NCBI GenBank assembly: GCA_036873135.1
Contig: JAPTYO010000008.1
Span: forward strand, 36,581,819-36,645,818
Reading direction: 5' to 3'
DNA from: Clarkia xantiana subsp. parviflora
Taxonomy: Eukaryota > Streptophyta > Magnoliopsida > Myrtales > Onagraceae
Length of the DNA: 64,000 bases
The notes under the pieces were generated by a model. That model did not search any database and was not told where the DNA came from. It saw nothing but the letters and a program-made list of their open reading frames with translations. Made by a program: the position numbers and the translations under genes. Positions 18,465 to 30,052 of the stretch are shown here, one piece after another (the first letter of the stretch is position 1; each line of letters opens with the position of its first letter).

Positions 18465-19780
18465 GTGAGTTTCAATTTCATAACCCATTTAGCCCCTATT
18501 GCTCTGCGATTAGCAGGCAAATCAACTAACATCCAAACAGAATTGGCTTTCATAGAGGCGATCTATTCCTCCATTATTTTCCCCCATACCTTTGCTTGAG
18601 GACATTCCAAAGCTTGTTAAACCGTTATCGGTTCATCAACTGAAGTCTTAGGGGAAGTTATCTGTCTATGACTACGTCTAGGCTCATTATTCCCATCTTG
18701 AACTACGCCCCCACTAGGAATAATGCTCCCACTAGGAATCAGGGTGTCACTAGAACCTTCTCCTACAACTTTTCTTGGATGACCTCTTCGTCTCGGGTTT
18801 CTATTTCTGAGATGAATTCCACGGTCACTTGGACCAAGAACCAAGTTAGTTGTCCCACTCCCACTATTACCAGTAGGTAGTTGAGGAATTATAGGATTCT
18901 CATTCAACGGTTCAGCAACTACATGATCAGTTTCTACTTGATTCGCACTAGGAGCAACTGTAATTTATGTGGTTGGATTGACTCCTCCCACTGGATGTAT
19001 TATGAAAATGTCCTCATTCTCATTTACCATCTCATTTACGATTGTTACTCCCCCAAATCTCCCACTCGAATTAAGTGGGACCTGATCATGCTCATCATGT
19101 TAAGGTTCTATTAAGACTTCATTTTTTTTTATGTTACCAAGCTTAGCAAGTTCATCCTCAGGGAACGTAACATCCTTGGACTCATGTTCGACCATACCAC
19201 TATTTTCTTGAGCAGTCATAAACACGTATCAATTAGAGTTTTCGGAGTATCTTATAAAGACACTTTTCTATCTTCTATGTCCAAACTTGTCGATTCGGCT
19301 GTCGGTTTTGATGCATGTATGATGTGCAACCCCAAGGTCGCAACCTGGTAAGATCCATCTTTTTACCAGTCCACAACTCATATGGTGTCGTGTCTACCGA
19401 TTTTGTAGGAACACAGTTCACTACACAAGTAGCAGTCAATAGAGCATCGCCCCAAAAAGAGATCGGAAGTTGAGCTTGTGACATCATGGTTCTAACCATG
19501 TCCAAGAGTGTACGATTACGTAGCTCCGCCACACCGTTCTGTTACGGCGTATAAGGGATTGTTGTTTGACGGGGAATTCTCTTTTTCTAACTTATCTAAC
19601 TCAATCGAGAGGTATTCTCCACCTCTATCAGTGCGCAATGTATTTACCTTACGCTATTGCTAATTCTTTACGAGATTGAGAAAACTTTCAAAACAATCGA
19701 TTTCCTCGAATTCATGAGTAATCAATTGAGTTATCCCTAAACGTGTAAAGTTATTTTGAGCTTCAAAATCATACATCCTA
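18465..19780 (-). pseudogene. Copia integrase-RT remnant
   Basis: 19680-19620 reads TLRTDRGGEYLS, the integrase catalytic segment. 19532-19275 reads MAELRNRTLLDMVRTMMSQA, ISFWGDALLTA and TPYELWTGKK, the integrase C-terminal half. 18907-18617 is the variable linker with PRRRGHPRKVVG. At 18640-18465 the RT start reads PANRRAIGAKWV. There are stops and frameshifts throughout. Confidence 0.85.
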
Positions 19781-20360
19781 TCATTAAATTTGTACTTCGA
19801 ATCGATGTGATCCGATTTCATCGCGATCTACGCGGTACACGTGCGCCACTCTTGGGTGTTTACCCTAGGTGAAATCGTTTCGTTTCCATAATTTAATTAT
19901 CGGTTTCATACATGTCCTTTGTTACGTTTATCAATTATATTTATGGAATAATAAAAAATAATTATAGCTAAATCGTTCGATTTAGTTATGCAACTGATGA
20001 GTTACGAATGATGTTGGAGTATGTGTTTATTGTTTCATTTCATTCGACCTCTTTAACCTGACCGAAGTTTTGGTTTTCAATCCCTTTACCGGATTTCGTT
20101 CGGATCGACCCCTTTGACCGGGTTATCGGATTGATAAGTAATTTGTACTTCGAATCGAATAGCATCCAATCGTAATGACAATCACTTTATTCAATAATCT
20201 GAAACTCAAACAACCAAAATCATCAATTCAAATGAACATTGAAAGATGAAACGAAGATGATAAGGTTCTTGATCGTAATGCAGCAACAAATGGAAAAAAA
20301 TAGTCGAGAACTCCGAGCCATGTCAAACACCACTTTTGAAATATTCAATAGTGAATCACA
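18465..20360 (-). mobile_element. Copia fragment (integrase to start of RT), family copy 1
   Basis: Same family and order as 54650-56620 and 61450-63400. It holds the RT start, the connecting region, the integrase C-terminal half and a non-coding block at 19780-20360. It is cut by a Tat LTR on the left and fades just upstream of the DUF1645 gene. Confidence 0.8.
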
Positions 20361-20575
20361 TCAGATATATTTATTTAATTTTATGAATTATAATGTTATT
20401 TACTTCAGTCAAATAATTAAATTGTTATATAATACTATAATATATAAACAACATTATAACATAGTAGTATATTTATCGAAATAAAATCTTATGTAACACA
20501 ATAATAAATAATTAATGATATATTCCTGTCCTCCACGAAATACATGCGTAACCGAACCGAAGAACTTTCCACTAG

Positions 20576-20583
20576 TTTAAATA
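20576..20583 (+). promoter_or_regulatory. Possible TATA element of the DUF1645 gene
   Basis: TTTAAATA lies 74 bp upstream of the start codon, with a short leader of typical plant composition between them. It is the best TATA-like sequence in the 150 bp upstream. Predicted from sequence only. Confidence 0.45.
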
Positions 20584-20656
20584 GCGCCTCCTCACTTACC
20601 AACCGTTTCTTGTTAAAGGAACTCTAACTACTACTCTACGAAGAAAGAAAGAAAGA

Positions 20657-21499
20657 ATGGATGCTGAATATGATGAATGCAGCGGCTCTTTGGTGGGTCC
20701 CTGTCCGAGCTTCAGCACTTACTCGGTCGGTTCCCTCTCCGAAGCCGCGCTCAGAGTCTCCGGCGAGGCAGCGGCGGAGCTCGAGACCATGATCAGTGCG
20801 ATTGATCTGCAGAGCGGAAACGATAAGGAGCACAACCAAAGCGAAGACGACGACTTTGAGTTCGTTTCGCTGATTAAGAAGTCCGGTGAGGTGAAAATCG
20901 GAGGAGGATGGACAGCTCCGGTGTATCCGGTGTTCAATCGAGATCTTGTGTACGGAGACGGTATGATTGGCAACGATGAGGCAGATCGGGAGGATGATGA
21001 GCGGCCGATTCGGATCCCACTGAAGAGCTTGTTCATGGCGGACCGAGATCCGGCGTCGTGCTCTTCGTCAGAGGCGGACGAGCTGGAGGCCATACCCGAG
21101 GGTACTTACTGCGTCTGGACTCCGTCGCCGAGCGGCTGCAAGAAGAGTAACTCGACGGGGTCTTGCTCCAAGCGGTGGAGGTTCCGGGATCTGCTAAAGC
21201 GGAGCAACAGCGACGGCAAGGAGACGTACGTGTTTCTAACTCCTTCTTCGAGCTCAGGTTCTAGCTCTAGCTCTAGCGCGAAACTATCAACGTCCGGCGT
21301 GGAATCGGCCAAAGTAGGAGAGAAAAAGGGGGGGAAAGTGTCGGCGCACGAAGAGTTCTACGTCCGGAGCAGAGCTCTGAAGGAAGGAGACAAGAGGAGG
21401 TCCTACTTGCCGTATAGGAAAGGCCTCGTCGGTTTCTTCGCCAACGTAAATAATAATGACGGCAACGCCGGCTGGGGCAGGACGTTTCCTCCCTTTTGA
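20657..21499 (+). CDS. DUF1645-family protein, 280 aa, intact host gene
   Basis: Single-exon frame with high third-position G+C, unlike the surrounding DNA. Conserved points of the plant DUF1645 (PF07816) family appear in order: an acidic patch then FEFVSL (64-72), PVYPVFNRDLV (88-98), PIRIPLKSLF (117-126), YCVWTPSPSGCKKSNSTGS (151-169), SKRWRFRDLLKRSNSDGK (171-188), a Ser tract (197-207) and a C-terminus with HEEFYVRSRALKEGDKRRSY (231-250) then LPYRKGLVGFFANVN. No signal peptide or membrane segment is seen; the basic motifs suggest a nuclear or cytosolic protein. Members are linked to stress responses and growth in plants, but the molecular role is not established. The start codon is supported by length and by family-like N-terminal SFSTYSVGSLSEAA. 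It is the only clearly functional host gene here. Confidence 0.93.
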   Translation: MDAEYDECSGSLVGPCPSFSTYSVGSLSEAALRVSGEAAAELETMISAIDLQSGNDKEHNQSEDDDFEFVSLIKKSGEVKIGGGWTAPVYPVFNRDLVYGDGMIGNDEADREDDERPIRIPLKSLFMADRDPASCSSSEADELEAIPEGTYCVWTPSPSGCKKSNSTGSCSKRWRFRDLLKRSNSDGKETYVFLTPSSSSGSSSSSSAKLSTSGVESAKVGEKKGGKVSAHEEFYVRSRALKEGDKRRSYLPYRKGLVGFFANVNNNDGNAGWGRTFPPF

Positions 21500-22469
21500 C
21501 ATCTTCTATTGTATATATATCCGGCACACTAATTTTGTTTTATCTATATTGTTAGAGAATACTTAAAATATTGCTTTGTTTATATATGTTCTATTAACTA
21601 TGTTTTTTTCCCCCCTTTTCCTACAGCTAATTATTAACAACTATGATAATGTATACTAAATGATGAGTTGGTTTACATTTGAGCATTGTAAATAGACGTA
21701 TCTTTCTATTATGTAAATGTACATATTTAATCATCACCGACTAATTGTGTCGTTTGGGTTAATGTTTGATTTCAAATTAACAAATTCACGCTTTTGAAGC
21801 TCTTTAATATCATATAATATAATTTCTGCGCACCATGCTTGGGTGAAAATGCATGAAACATCATCAACCTCAGGAAGGATCATGGACTACTATTTGTCTT
21901 GTGAGGCCGGGCCGTGACACATACATACATACTGGATGTAAATAGATAGATAGATGTGAAGGTGAAGGCCACCTAATTAATGATGAACGAAGACGGATAT
22001 CACACGCTAATTAGGAATTACCAACTCAACTAACTAATCTTTCTATCTATGAATAAATGCTTCATCTTTATTATTGTCAAGCACTGAATAATCATAATAA
22101 ACATCACATTATTAATATTATTATTATGTACAGTAAATCATCACTGTTTGTTTATTTGATAGTGGTTGTATAAATATCTGCTCCCCCTCACAAAAGTCTA
22201 ACTTGGAGGAGGATTCGACTAATTTTCAATGCTGGATGTATACTTCAGATTGCAAATGGGGTTGGGCTACATACATAAACTCATTACTTATTTATTGTAT
22301 TAGAAATGAATACACATTTATAATAATAATCTTGCATGATCACATTAATTAAGAAAACCATCTATTAATTAACGAATATACATGTGTTATAGGTTATGAG
22401 AATGACTTGGGACTGACTCGTCACAATCTTACTAACCACTCTATATATACACTCCCTTATTCTTTCACT
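21500..22469. other. 3' flank of the DUF1645 gene, AT-rich
   Basis: No second gene recognised. The first few hundred bases are presumably 3' untranslated region and polyadenylation signals. The rest contains small AT runs only. Confidence 0.55.
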
Positions 22470-22960
22470 CTTTTTTTTTTTTTGGTAAACATGAGCAATA
22501 TTATTAATGCAAACACAAGGGACAATACAAAACACAAATAGGATAGAGGGAAAGAGTCAGCATACATGTCAGTCGAGATAATTGGTTAAGACCAATTTCA
22601 CGATACATTAATGACAGATGCTTAAGAGCAAAGACCATAACACAGAAAGGAAATAACTAAAACATTCAAAGGGCGGAAGTGACCATAAATTAACCAAGAA
22701 AGGTAGAGGTGGTAAAGAGGTGACATTACTAAAATAAATCGCATGTGAATCCAACGGATGCATCTTGATCATATTAACACATAGTATGTCAGCCCTGTAA
22801 CCGTGTGCCAACTGATAATCCCAGTCACAGATTAGCAAAACATGAGGGGCTAAAGACGTGGTGAGAGAGTGACCTTTTATCAGTACAAAGTTACACCTGT
22901 ACCAATGCACAAATGAGCAAATCCACAGGAAGATGATGGGGTAGTAAAGGATTATTAATG
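22470..22960 (-). mobile_element. Probable 5'-truncated LINE-like 3' end with poly(A)
   Basis: In minus reading the block ends AATATTGCTCATGTTTACC followed by an A-tract (T-tract at 22470-22483). This is the tail form of plant LINE or SINE retrotransposons. No ORF2 domain is recognisable, and target duplications were not found, so a SINE or a retropseudogene tail is also possible. Confidence 0.4.
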
Positions 22961-24295
22961 CGTGCGTTGTACACGCTTCGATTATCTAAATTTCAAGATA
23001 CATTATTTATCTTAATTTTACTAATATTTATAAATAATCAAAATACAATATGTACAAGTTGATTCGTTATGAGAAATGAGTCCACGTGATAGAGAAGAAC
23101 GACACAACGTAATTCAAAACTTGAGAAATAGAAGATGATAATTAAGTACAAAATTAACTATTGTCTTCAGTTATGGTACTAAGTTAGCCTTACACTTAGA
23201 TCTATAAATGAGTAATTGGACGAGTATTATGTGGGTCATTGACGACTCAATTGTTTTTAACTCATCAACTTGAGGTGTCATGTACTTTAACCACTTAGAG
23301 TTATCGATTTGACAAGTTTAACCTATACAAACGTAATTATACACTTTTCATGCAATTTAATACCATAATACCAACAAAAATAGATTTAACATTAAAAACA
23401 AAATTAAATCACAAAAATATAAAGTTCATACTTGAATTACAACAATTATTTATGTAACTTCTAATTAAATTGTACACAATGTTATTAAAATGACAAGTAG
23501 AATAGCTAAATCGGTAGTTTGAGTCAATAAATATTGGACGATAAGTAACATGTTATCTGTAAGAGGTTAAACTTCAAGTACCGTATTTGACCCATATTTT
23601 GACTTGTAATAATTATCATTTGGTAAGTGGTTGATCTATGTGATTTAAAAATTTCAACAAGCGGAACATATATCCCCCGGTCTCTATAATTCGTTGAATA
23701 AAAAAATACACGTACCCGAAGTTTGCGGGTTGAGTATGACCGGGCTGAATTAAATTGATACGAATGTTGGATTGAGAATTTAATTATAATTACTATGACT
23801 TGCCGACTAAGCGACCTTAAAAAATAATGAAATTTAAATAATAACTTAGTAACAGTATTAAAGATAATAAATAAATATGTCTCAAATATGTTAATGACTA
23901 AATTACTAATTTAATAAAAATATAGGAACTAAATATACTATTTTTTTCTTAATAAAATGAAAATGTGCAAAAATGTGTCTGATGACCCAACACAAATTAT
24001 ATATTGGTATATAGATAATAAAATGAGTGGTTTTAGACAAATAATATCAACTATAACTTAATTCTATAAACATGTATACTATAAATTGATGTATGTATAG
24101 TCTTAATCATTTTTTCAAGTCAAGAGTACCGTGATATATATTGTCTTCCTCTATCCTATTCCTATATTCCTCCTACTTGCCTGGCTCATTCCTATTCTCA
24201 ATAAAATATAGTGCAAGATTCTTCTCAATATTTTCAGGAAAAAGCAATGCAACGTCTCGCTTAACTTCAGCAAAAATGGAGGGATTTTTTTTTTA
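22961..24295. other. AT-rich intergenic interval, nothing recognised
   Basis: No coding pattern, terminal repeats or tRNA-like fold noticed. Confidence 0.6.
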
Positions 24296-25268
24296 GGTTA
24301 ATAATCTATGAAATGTCTAAAATTTGACCCATGTTAATCGTAAATGTCTGGATTTTCAAAAGTTAATGTGGAATGTCTGAATTTTCAACTTTGTTGATAT
24401 TTGATTTTCCGTCCATTTTTAGGGATATATTTAACACAATGGTCTGAAATGACACTTTTGCCCCTTTTAATATTTTGTTTTATTTAATACCTTATTTGAG
24501 GAAATGTGAAATGAAAAAATTACCCTTGAAGTCAAATTATGAATTGAGTCCCTATTTTTTTTTATTTTTTTCAATTTAGTCCTCAAATTTATATTCCTAA
24601 GTTTTGATTTTTACAATTGAGTCCCTATTGTTTTCTCTGTCACCGCACAAGTCCACCGGCCACCACCCGAGGCGGCCGATCCCCACCCAAGGCCGACGAC
24701 GACCACCAATTGGGCCGGCAGCCACCGATTAGGGCCGACCACCACCCTAATTGGTGGTGGCCAGCCCCGATCAGTGGTGGCCGCCACCCCAATCGGGGTG
24801 GTGGTCGGCCCCAATTGGTGGTTGCCGGCCCCAATTGGTTTCTGCCGGCCCCGATTGGGGCTGGCCGACCACAATTTGGTGGTAGCCGGCCCGATTGGTG
24901 GTCGTCGTCAGCCTTGGATGGTGGTCGTCGACGACCTTGGGTTGTGGTTGGCGGCCGCGGGTGGTGGCCGGTCACGATTGGGGCATTTTCGTCTTTTCAT
25001 TTCAAGCATGTGAGAGGGGGGATTTTCGTCTTTTCATTTCAAGCATGTGAGGTGCACACTTTGATAGAAGGGCATTTTTGGAATTTAATTTTATTTCCGT
25101 CACATGCCAAGCACGTGACAAACTTCTGTCAGTTTTAACGGAAAAAATTAACGGAGACCTCTTATATCAACAAAGTTGAAACTTCAGACCTTCCATATTA
25201 ACTTTTGAAAATTCAGACCTCTCTAGTTAACATGGGTCAAATTTCAGACATTTCATAGGTTATTAACC
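24296..25268. mobile_element. Second foldback element with GC-rich palindromic core
   Basis: Inverted arms of about 330 bp begin GGTTAATAA, then CTATGAAATGTCT and TTTGACCCATGTTAA on both ends. Both flanks are an A, a T-run and an A (10 T left, 8 T right), a plausible 10-12-bp target duplication with slippage. The core (about 24650-24985) is itself an imperfect palindrome of GCC/GGC-rich repeats such as CCGGCCCCAATTGG. Nearly the whole 973 bp could fold into one hairpin. It has no transposase and belongs to the same family as 5044-5747. Confidence 0.82.
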
Positions 25269-25470
25269 ATTTTTTTTAATCACAGGAAATGTTATCAAAA
25301 CCGAACCGGCGGTTTAATTGGGTTCAATAGGGAATCAGTCACTCAGACGGCTTGATTTGATAAAATATCGAAATGCAAGAAACTCGGGTCAATCGACCAT
25401 TTTTTAGAGAACTTTTTTTCTAAATCGGGTTGGTCACCGGTCTCAATGAAGAATTAGGACCCAGGGGTTA
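25269..25470. other. CCGGTT-rich degenerate repeat before the CACTA element
   Basis: The AATGTTATCAAAACCGAACC stretch resembles 6548-6620. It is probably an unclassified repeat. The last three bases (TTA) are the CACTA target duplication. Confidence 0.4.
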
Positions 25471-25799
25471 CACTACAAGAAAAAAAAAATTGATTTCCTA
25501 CAAGCCAAATCGGTCGGAACGTGAACGGAGTTGGCGTGTTCCGGTAGATTTCCGTCTGATACCGTCTCTCGTAAAAACGATAGCAGGGACTCGGTCGGAA
25601 ATGTTCCTGACGAGAAAAAGCGGACGGAAATATTTGCTAATGGAAAACATCGGTCGGGAAGAGGACGGTACGTTAAGTCGGACGTTAAATTCCCGACCGA
25701 AGTCCTGCCGCTGTTAGGATGGCAGCAGAGGTCTGGGAGGCTGCGTTGTCGCCCTCTCGACTCCAATTGGCCGGTGTTAAAGCCGTCCTAGGGAGCAGG

Positions 25800-28700
25800 A
25801 TCCTATTGCTTCTGAATATGCGTCTTCAGTAGCATATTTTTAGTTTCCAATGAAAGCCTTTAGATTTCCATTAGCCAAACCTTAATTACGCACATTTAGT
25901 CACCCATTCCGTTAATACTGAAAGCTTCCATTGCAGTTGAATAACGTCGTTACAGTACGTCGTCTTCAGGTTTTCTGAATTCAACTTGAAATAGTACTAC
26001 GGGAGACATTAACAAGTTTGTGTTGTCGAAATTTACCAAACCTACATCCGATGCCAAAGGTAGTCTGGCGAGTCGTTGCTTGTTGAACACAAATTGTGTT
26101 GTTCAGCACAACCGTATGTGATTCCAATGTTATGCTTTGGTGTTGATTATTTCAAATCAAATAGACTTTTCTGAGTGTAGAAATGAGCTGCTATATGTTG
26201 GCTTCACCGTATTGTCGGCCAATCCTAAAGTTAATTTTATCACCGCACGTTTCCATTGCTAATAGCGAGTTGTTGATATGCCAAATACTATTTCGACAAA
26301 ACACATTTAAAATCGGCTAGGTTTGACACAAATTGATGGAATTGGTTAATGTGAGCAACTTTCTGTATGATGCTTTCAGGATTATACTTTTATTTCGTGT
26401 AACCAAAATTTGTAGTTAGTCATACATTCATAACGGGGTATGTCGACATATTGTGTTTACAGGGTATGCCTACTGCGACAAAATCAAGCACAACATCTCA
26501 CAACCTTCAAGAAAAATATATCAACAAAAGTATCTCCTGACCCGTAATTCAGCATTATGAACTCTTAGACTCTATGTACATTTCACAAATTGTGTCTCTG
26601 CCAACATGTCACCCACTAGTTTTTCGGTTCACATTTGGGGGAACTCATAGGGAAATTAGTATACACATCTGGATGCTGCTGTCTGTCTTTTACCTAGTGT
26701 GGTCGTAAAGTTGTTAGAGGAGATTCAAATGAACTGTTGATGAATTAACGGAAACGACTTATGAGGGACTTCTACAAAGAACATTTACCTGATGAAGATA
26801 GTACAATTACATAGGAGGACCAAAATGGAGATCAATATGAAAATAACTATATTTACAGTTCGGGACGGTTGGGTTCAAGATGGCGAGAACTTTATTATGC
26901 TCATTAGCAAGTCGAAGGAGACGACTCCTTTATTTCAACGAACTAAGCACACCGACTTCAACAAAGTAGTGTAATTAGAAACTCATCTAAAATATTGATG
27001 GTTTGTAATAACTAGTCATATGTACACATTAAGTTCTGTTCACAGTTTGAAGTCGAATGTGCCCGTTCATGCTGACAACACTTAAAAACTATGTCAGCTT
27101 AAAGTATTGTCATGTTGACATCGTTGTATATTTATGTGAGCATAGTAAAGGGAAAGCATTCTAAATGATGAGATACATCACGTCAATAAATTCTAACACG
27201 GAGTTCATATTTTGTAATTTAATTCTTTCATTTCTTTGACATTTGTAGATTAATGTTGTTGGATGTATATATATGTATCCAACAAAAATAAGATGGCTGT
27301 GATAAAAAATGTGATCTGTCACAAACTAATTGTCGACAACCAAACACCTATGTCGACATTTTGCGATGAAAGAGATACATGACATGAATACGTTGAATGG
27401 CTTGATTATATTTAAGAAAATAAGAAATGTAATGGAAACATTTATCAACATATTAATGTTATTTGCATCAAAAGTATAAACAATGTCAGATAAATCTGTT
27501 ATCACGTTCAAGCTGATATATATCAACTTTAATATGTGCCTATGGGAACTGTGAAAAAGCAATGGTCGGGATTTTGTGACTGTAAGCATTGCAGGAAATA
27601 CAGCGTGGGCATTAAAGGGCGGGGCTTTCGGTGGAGCACAGTAATTACCGTGTAGTTGGGGCTAATTATAAGACTCTGTGAATTACTTCAACCCAGTGGC
27701 TATAAATATGAGGCGGTTCCATTCACTTTTCATTCACTCACAACGGTTATGATTCTTCTATGTTCAACATTATGCCTTCATTAGTCTAAGCTGTTGAGGT
27801 TTTTTGCAGGCCACATCTTCTTCAGGTTTTGTAATGTCTCCTACTTACGAGTTCACTTCTTATTGTTATATAAACGTGACCCCCCCAGTTTGTTATATAA
27901 ACGTGACCCCCTATTTGTTCTGTCATTGATAGGATGCAGCTTTCATTCGACATCGCCCCGTTGACAGTAGTTTGGTGAAGTCGGAATCCATTCTTATTGT
28001 CGAAGCGCCTGTCGCTTATATCGTTGATGGCGTTGCAGAAATATAACAATCACGTGTTTGTAACTTTTGTCATACTCTCTAAAAAGATGTATTATGAACT
28101 CTTGGCGTCATAAAAAGACGTATTATGAACTCTTGTAAGGAATGGAGGTTTGTCTCCCCACTTATGGGAGTTCATGTGTGCGCTGGACAACTGTCTGCTC
28201 TTTCCACGAGCTCAAAAGTGCATGCGAATCTCAGGATGACAATTCAGTTTGCAGTACTTTGAGAAGCCATCTTCTCGCACATGTCCATTTTAGCAGGCCT
28301 TCATGATTGTTTAAGTCATCATTGTTAAGGTTATGGAGCCCGTTCACTTGTGTAGTCCCTCACGATGTATCGAGTCATTTTTTTTGAGGTTATGTTCTTT
28401 ACGGTACAACTGATTTTTTTAAAAAGTACAAGCAAAACCCGACTCACCTCATTCTCTTTCACCAGATGTGAAATAGAATCTGGTGAGTCGTGTTTTGCCT
28501 GTTCATGGAAAAACCGATTCAACCATCCATTGCTGTATGTCTTCATTTTGTACTTATTAGGGATGTTACAAAGTTTAAATGGTTATGGTGGCTTATAGGA
28601 AGTAACTACTTTTCATTGTCTGTATAAGTCGGAAGTTATGTCTACATAATAAACTAACGAGTTTATTTTCTACATTACCTATATGTTTTATCATTGTGTT

Positions 28701-28824
28701 CAGTCTTGGGATACGTCTTACGTTCTCACAGAACTTTGTCAACGGTGTTACGTGAACTGGTTTTTTGAGTTGTGTCGAAATACCAAATCATCCTACTTTC
28801 CTTTGTGATTGTTTACATACCAAT
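25800..28824. other. Left interior of the CACTA element
   Basis: No confident coding region. A TATA-like CTATAAATAT lies at about 27700, inside a segment that recurs in diverged form near 39960-40080. A 25-bp tandem duplication (TATATAAACGTGACCCCC twice) lies at about 27868-27910, and a TATTATGAACTCTTG tandem pair at about 28090-28137. Confidence 0.5.
27610..27720 (+). promoter_or_regulatory. Promoter-like segment in CACTA interior, duplicated at about 39955-40080
   Basis: TTGGGGCTAATTATAAGACTC and the neighbouring CTATAAATAT form a promoter-like stretch. A diverged direct copy near 39955-40080 shares CAGTAATTA, AGTTGGGGCT and ACTCTGTG in the same order. They now lie on either side of the nested gypsy element, about 1.7 kb apart without it. 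Function is inferred only from the TATA box. Confidence 0.4.
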
Positions 28825-29525
28825 TGTTGGATCACGGTTGGAACTTCGGTACGGTCTTGACGGCTATCCGAACTCCTTCGCTCCACGTAATCCTGCAAGA
28901 GGGGAATAGACCGGGCGGTGACCCAGAATCCCTCTCCGATGCTTAAATGAGTATCTCAATTATCTCAATAAACTGGCAAGCAAGAGTATCAGTCTCGAAA
29001 AAACGTATCGATCTGAGGTAACTCTGCCCTTTTATAGGAGAAGAGCTACCTCAATTACCTAGTGAACCGCTGGGGCAGTTAGCCCACGATCCCGCCTATC
29101 TCGGCCATGATCTCGCTTATCTCGGCCACGCTCCGCGTATCTTGGCCACGATCCCGCCTATCTCGGCCACGCTCCGCGTATCTGGGCCACGATTCCGCCT
29201 ATCTCGGCCATGATCTCGCTTATCTCGGCCACGCTCCGCGTATCTCGGCCTCATCCTCTGATAGCAAGTCCCGACCAATATCAGGGACTCCAGAGTTATC
29301 TCATTGTGTCACCGCTCGGGGCCCCTCGTCATCGTGACAGGGCCAACATCCTCAGGGATTCATCATCGGGGCCTACTTAAAGGCATCTCATCGGGGCCTT
29401 TCATCGTCGGGACTCTTCCTGTCGGGACCCTTCGCATTGGTCTTCTTGACCCCTTTTAGGGCCCAGTGGGCCTATTCACCGTTTACTCACCGTTAAAGGG
29501 CCTAACGGCCATAGCGAAACCATCA
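28825..29525 (-). repeat. 3' LTR of the complete Tat element (701 bp)
   Basis: TGTTGGATCACGG to CGAAACCATCA. A minus-strand TATAAAAG lies at 29029-29036. At 29090-29250 a tandem array of TATCTCGGCCACG-type units has one unit more than the other LTR. Confidence 0.96.
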
Positions 29526-30052
29526 TTTTCCCCCAAGACATGAGGGACTTACAGTTCGTCGTGTCTTTCAACTCCCGACCTCCCGACATCGGAGTCTGGG
29601 ACCTTTCCCTTGATAAAGTCACTTGATACGGATCTTCTCGTCCACGATTCCTCGAGGATAGTCACCAAATCCGAGAAGACTCCTCGGTTACTCAGCCATT
29701 AAATGCAGTAGGTGACGAAGTGACGTCTTTGGCACCCGTGCCTGATTTTTCGCGCCTTCTTTTTCTGAAAAAGTGCTTTTCAGGCCGTTTCATCATTACT
29801 CCCCTTTCCATTCTGTTCGTTTCATCTCAACGGCTCAGATTGAAACGCTTCAACTTCGACGACCCAGATTAGAACGTCCTTTCACCTGTCCCTTCTCCTA
29901 TAAAACCCTAGCCCTGGGCACTGTTTCTCTTTTACCGTTTCTGCAATTTCAAAAGCTCTGCGATTTCAAAAGCTCAGGTTCTTCTTCGGCTTTCCATTCT
30001 CCGATCAACTTTCCGGAAATCATCAAGACCATCCTTCCCACTTCGAATCATC

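Noticed and set aside
20719..21093. Antisense frames opposite the DUF1645 gene
   Set aside because: Expected from the high third-position G+C of the real gene; no motifs.
24611..25138. Long frames on both strands over the GC-rich core
   Set aside because: Low-complexity palindromic repeats of a foldback element; no domain recognised.
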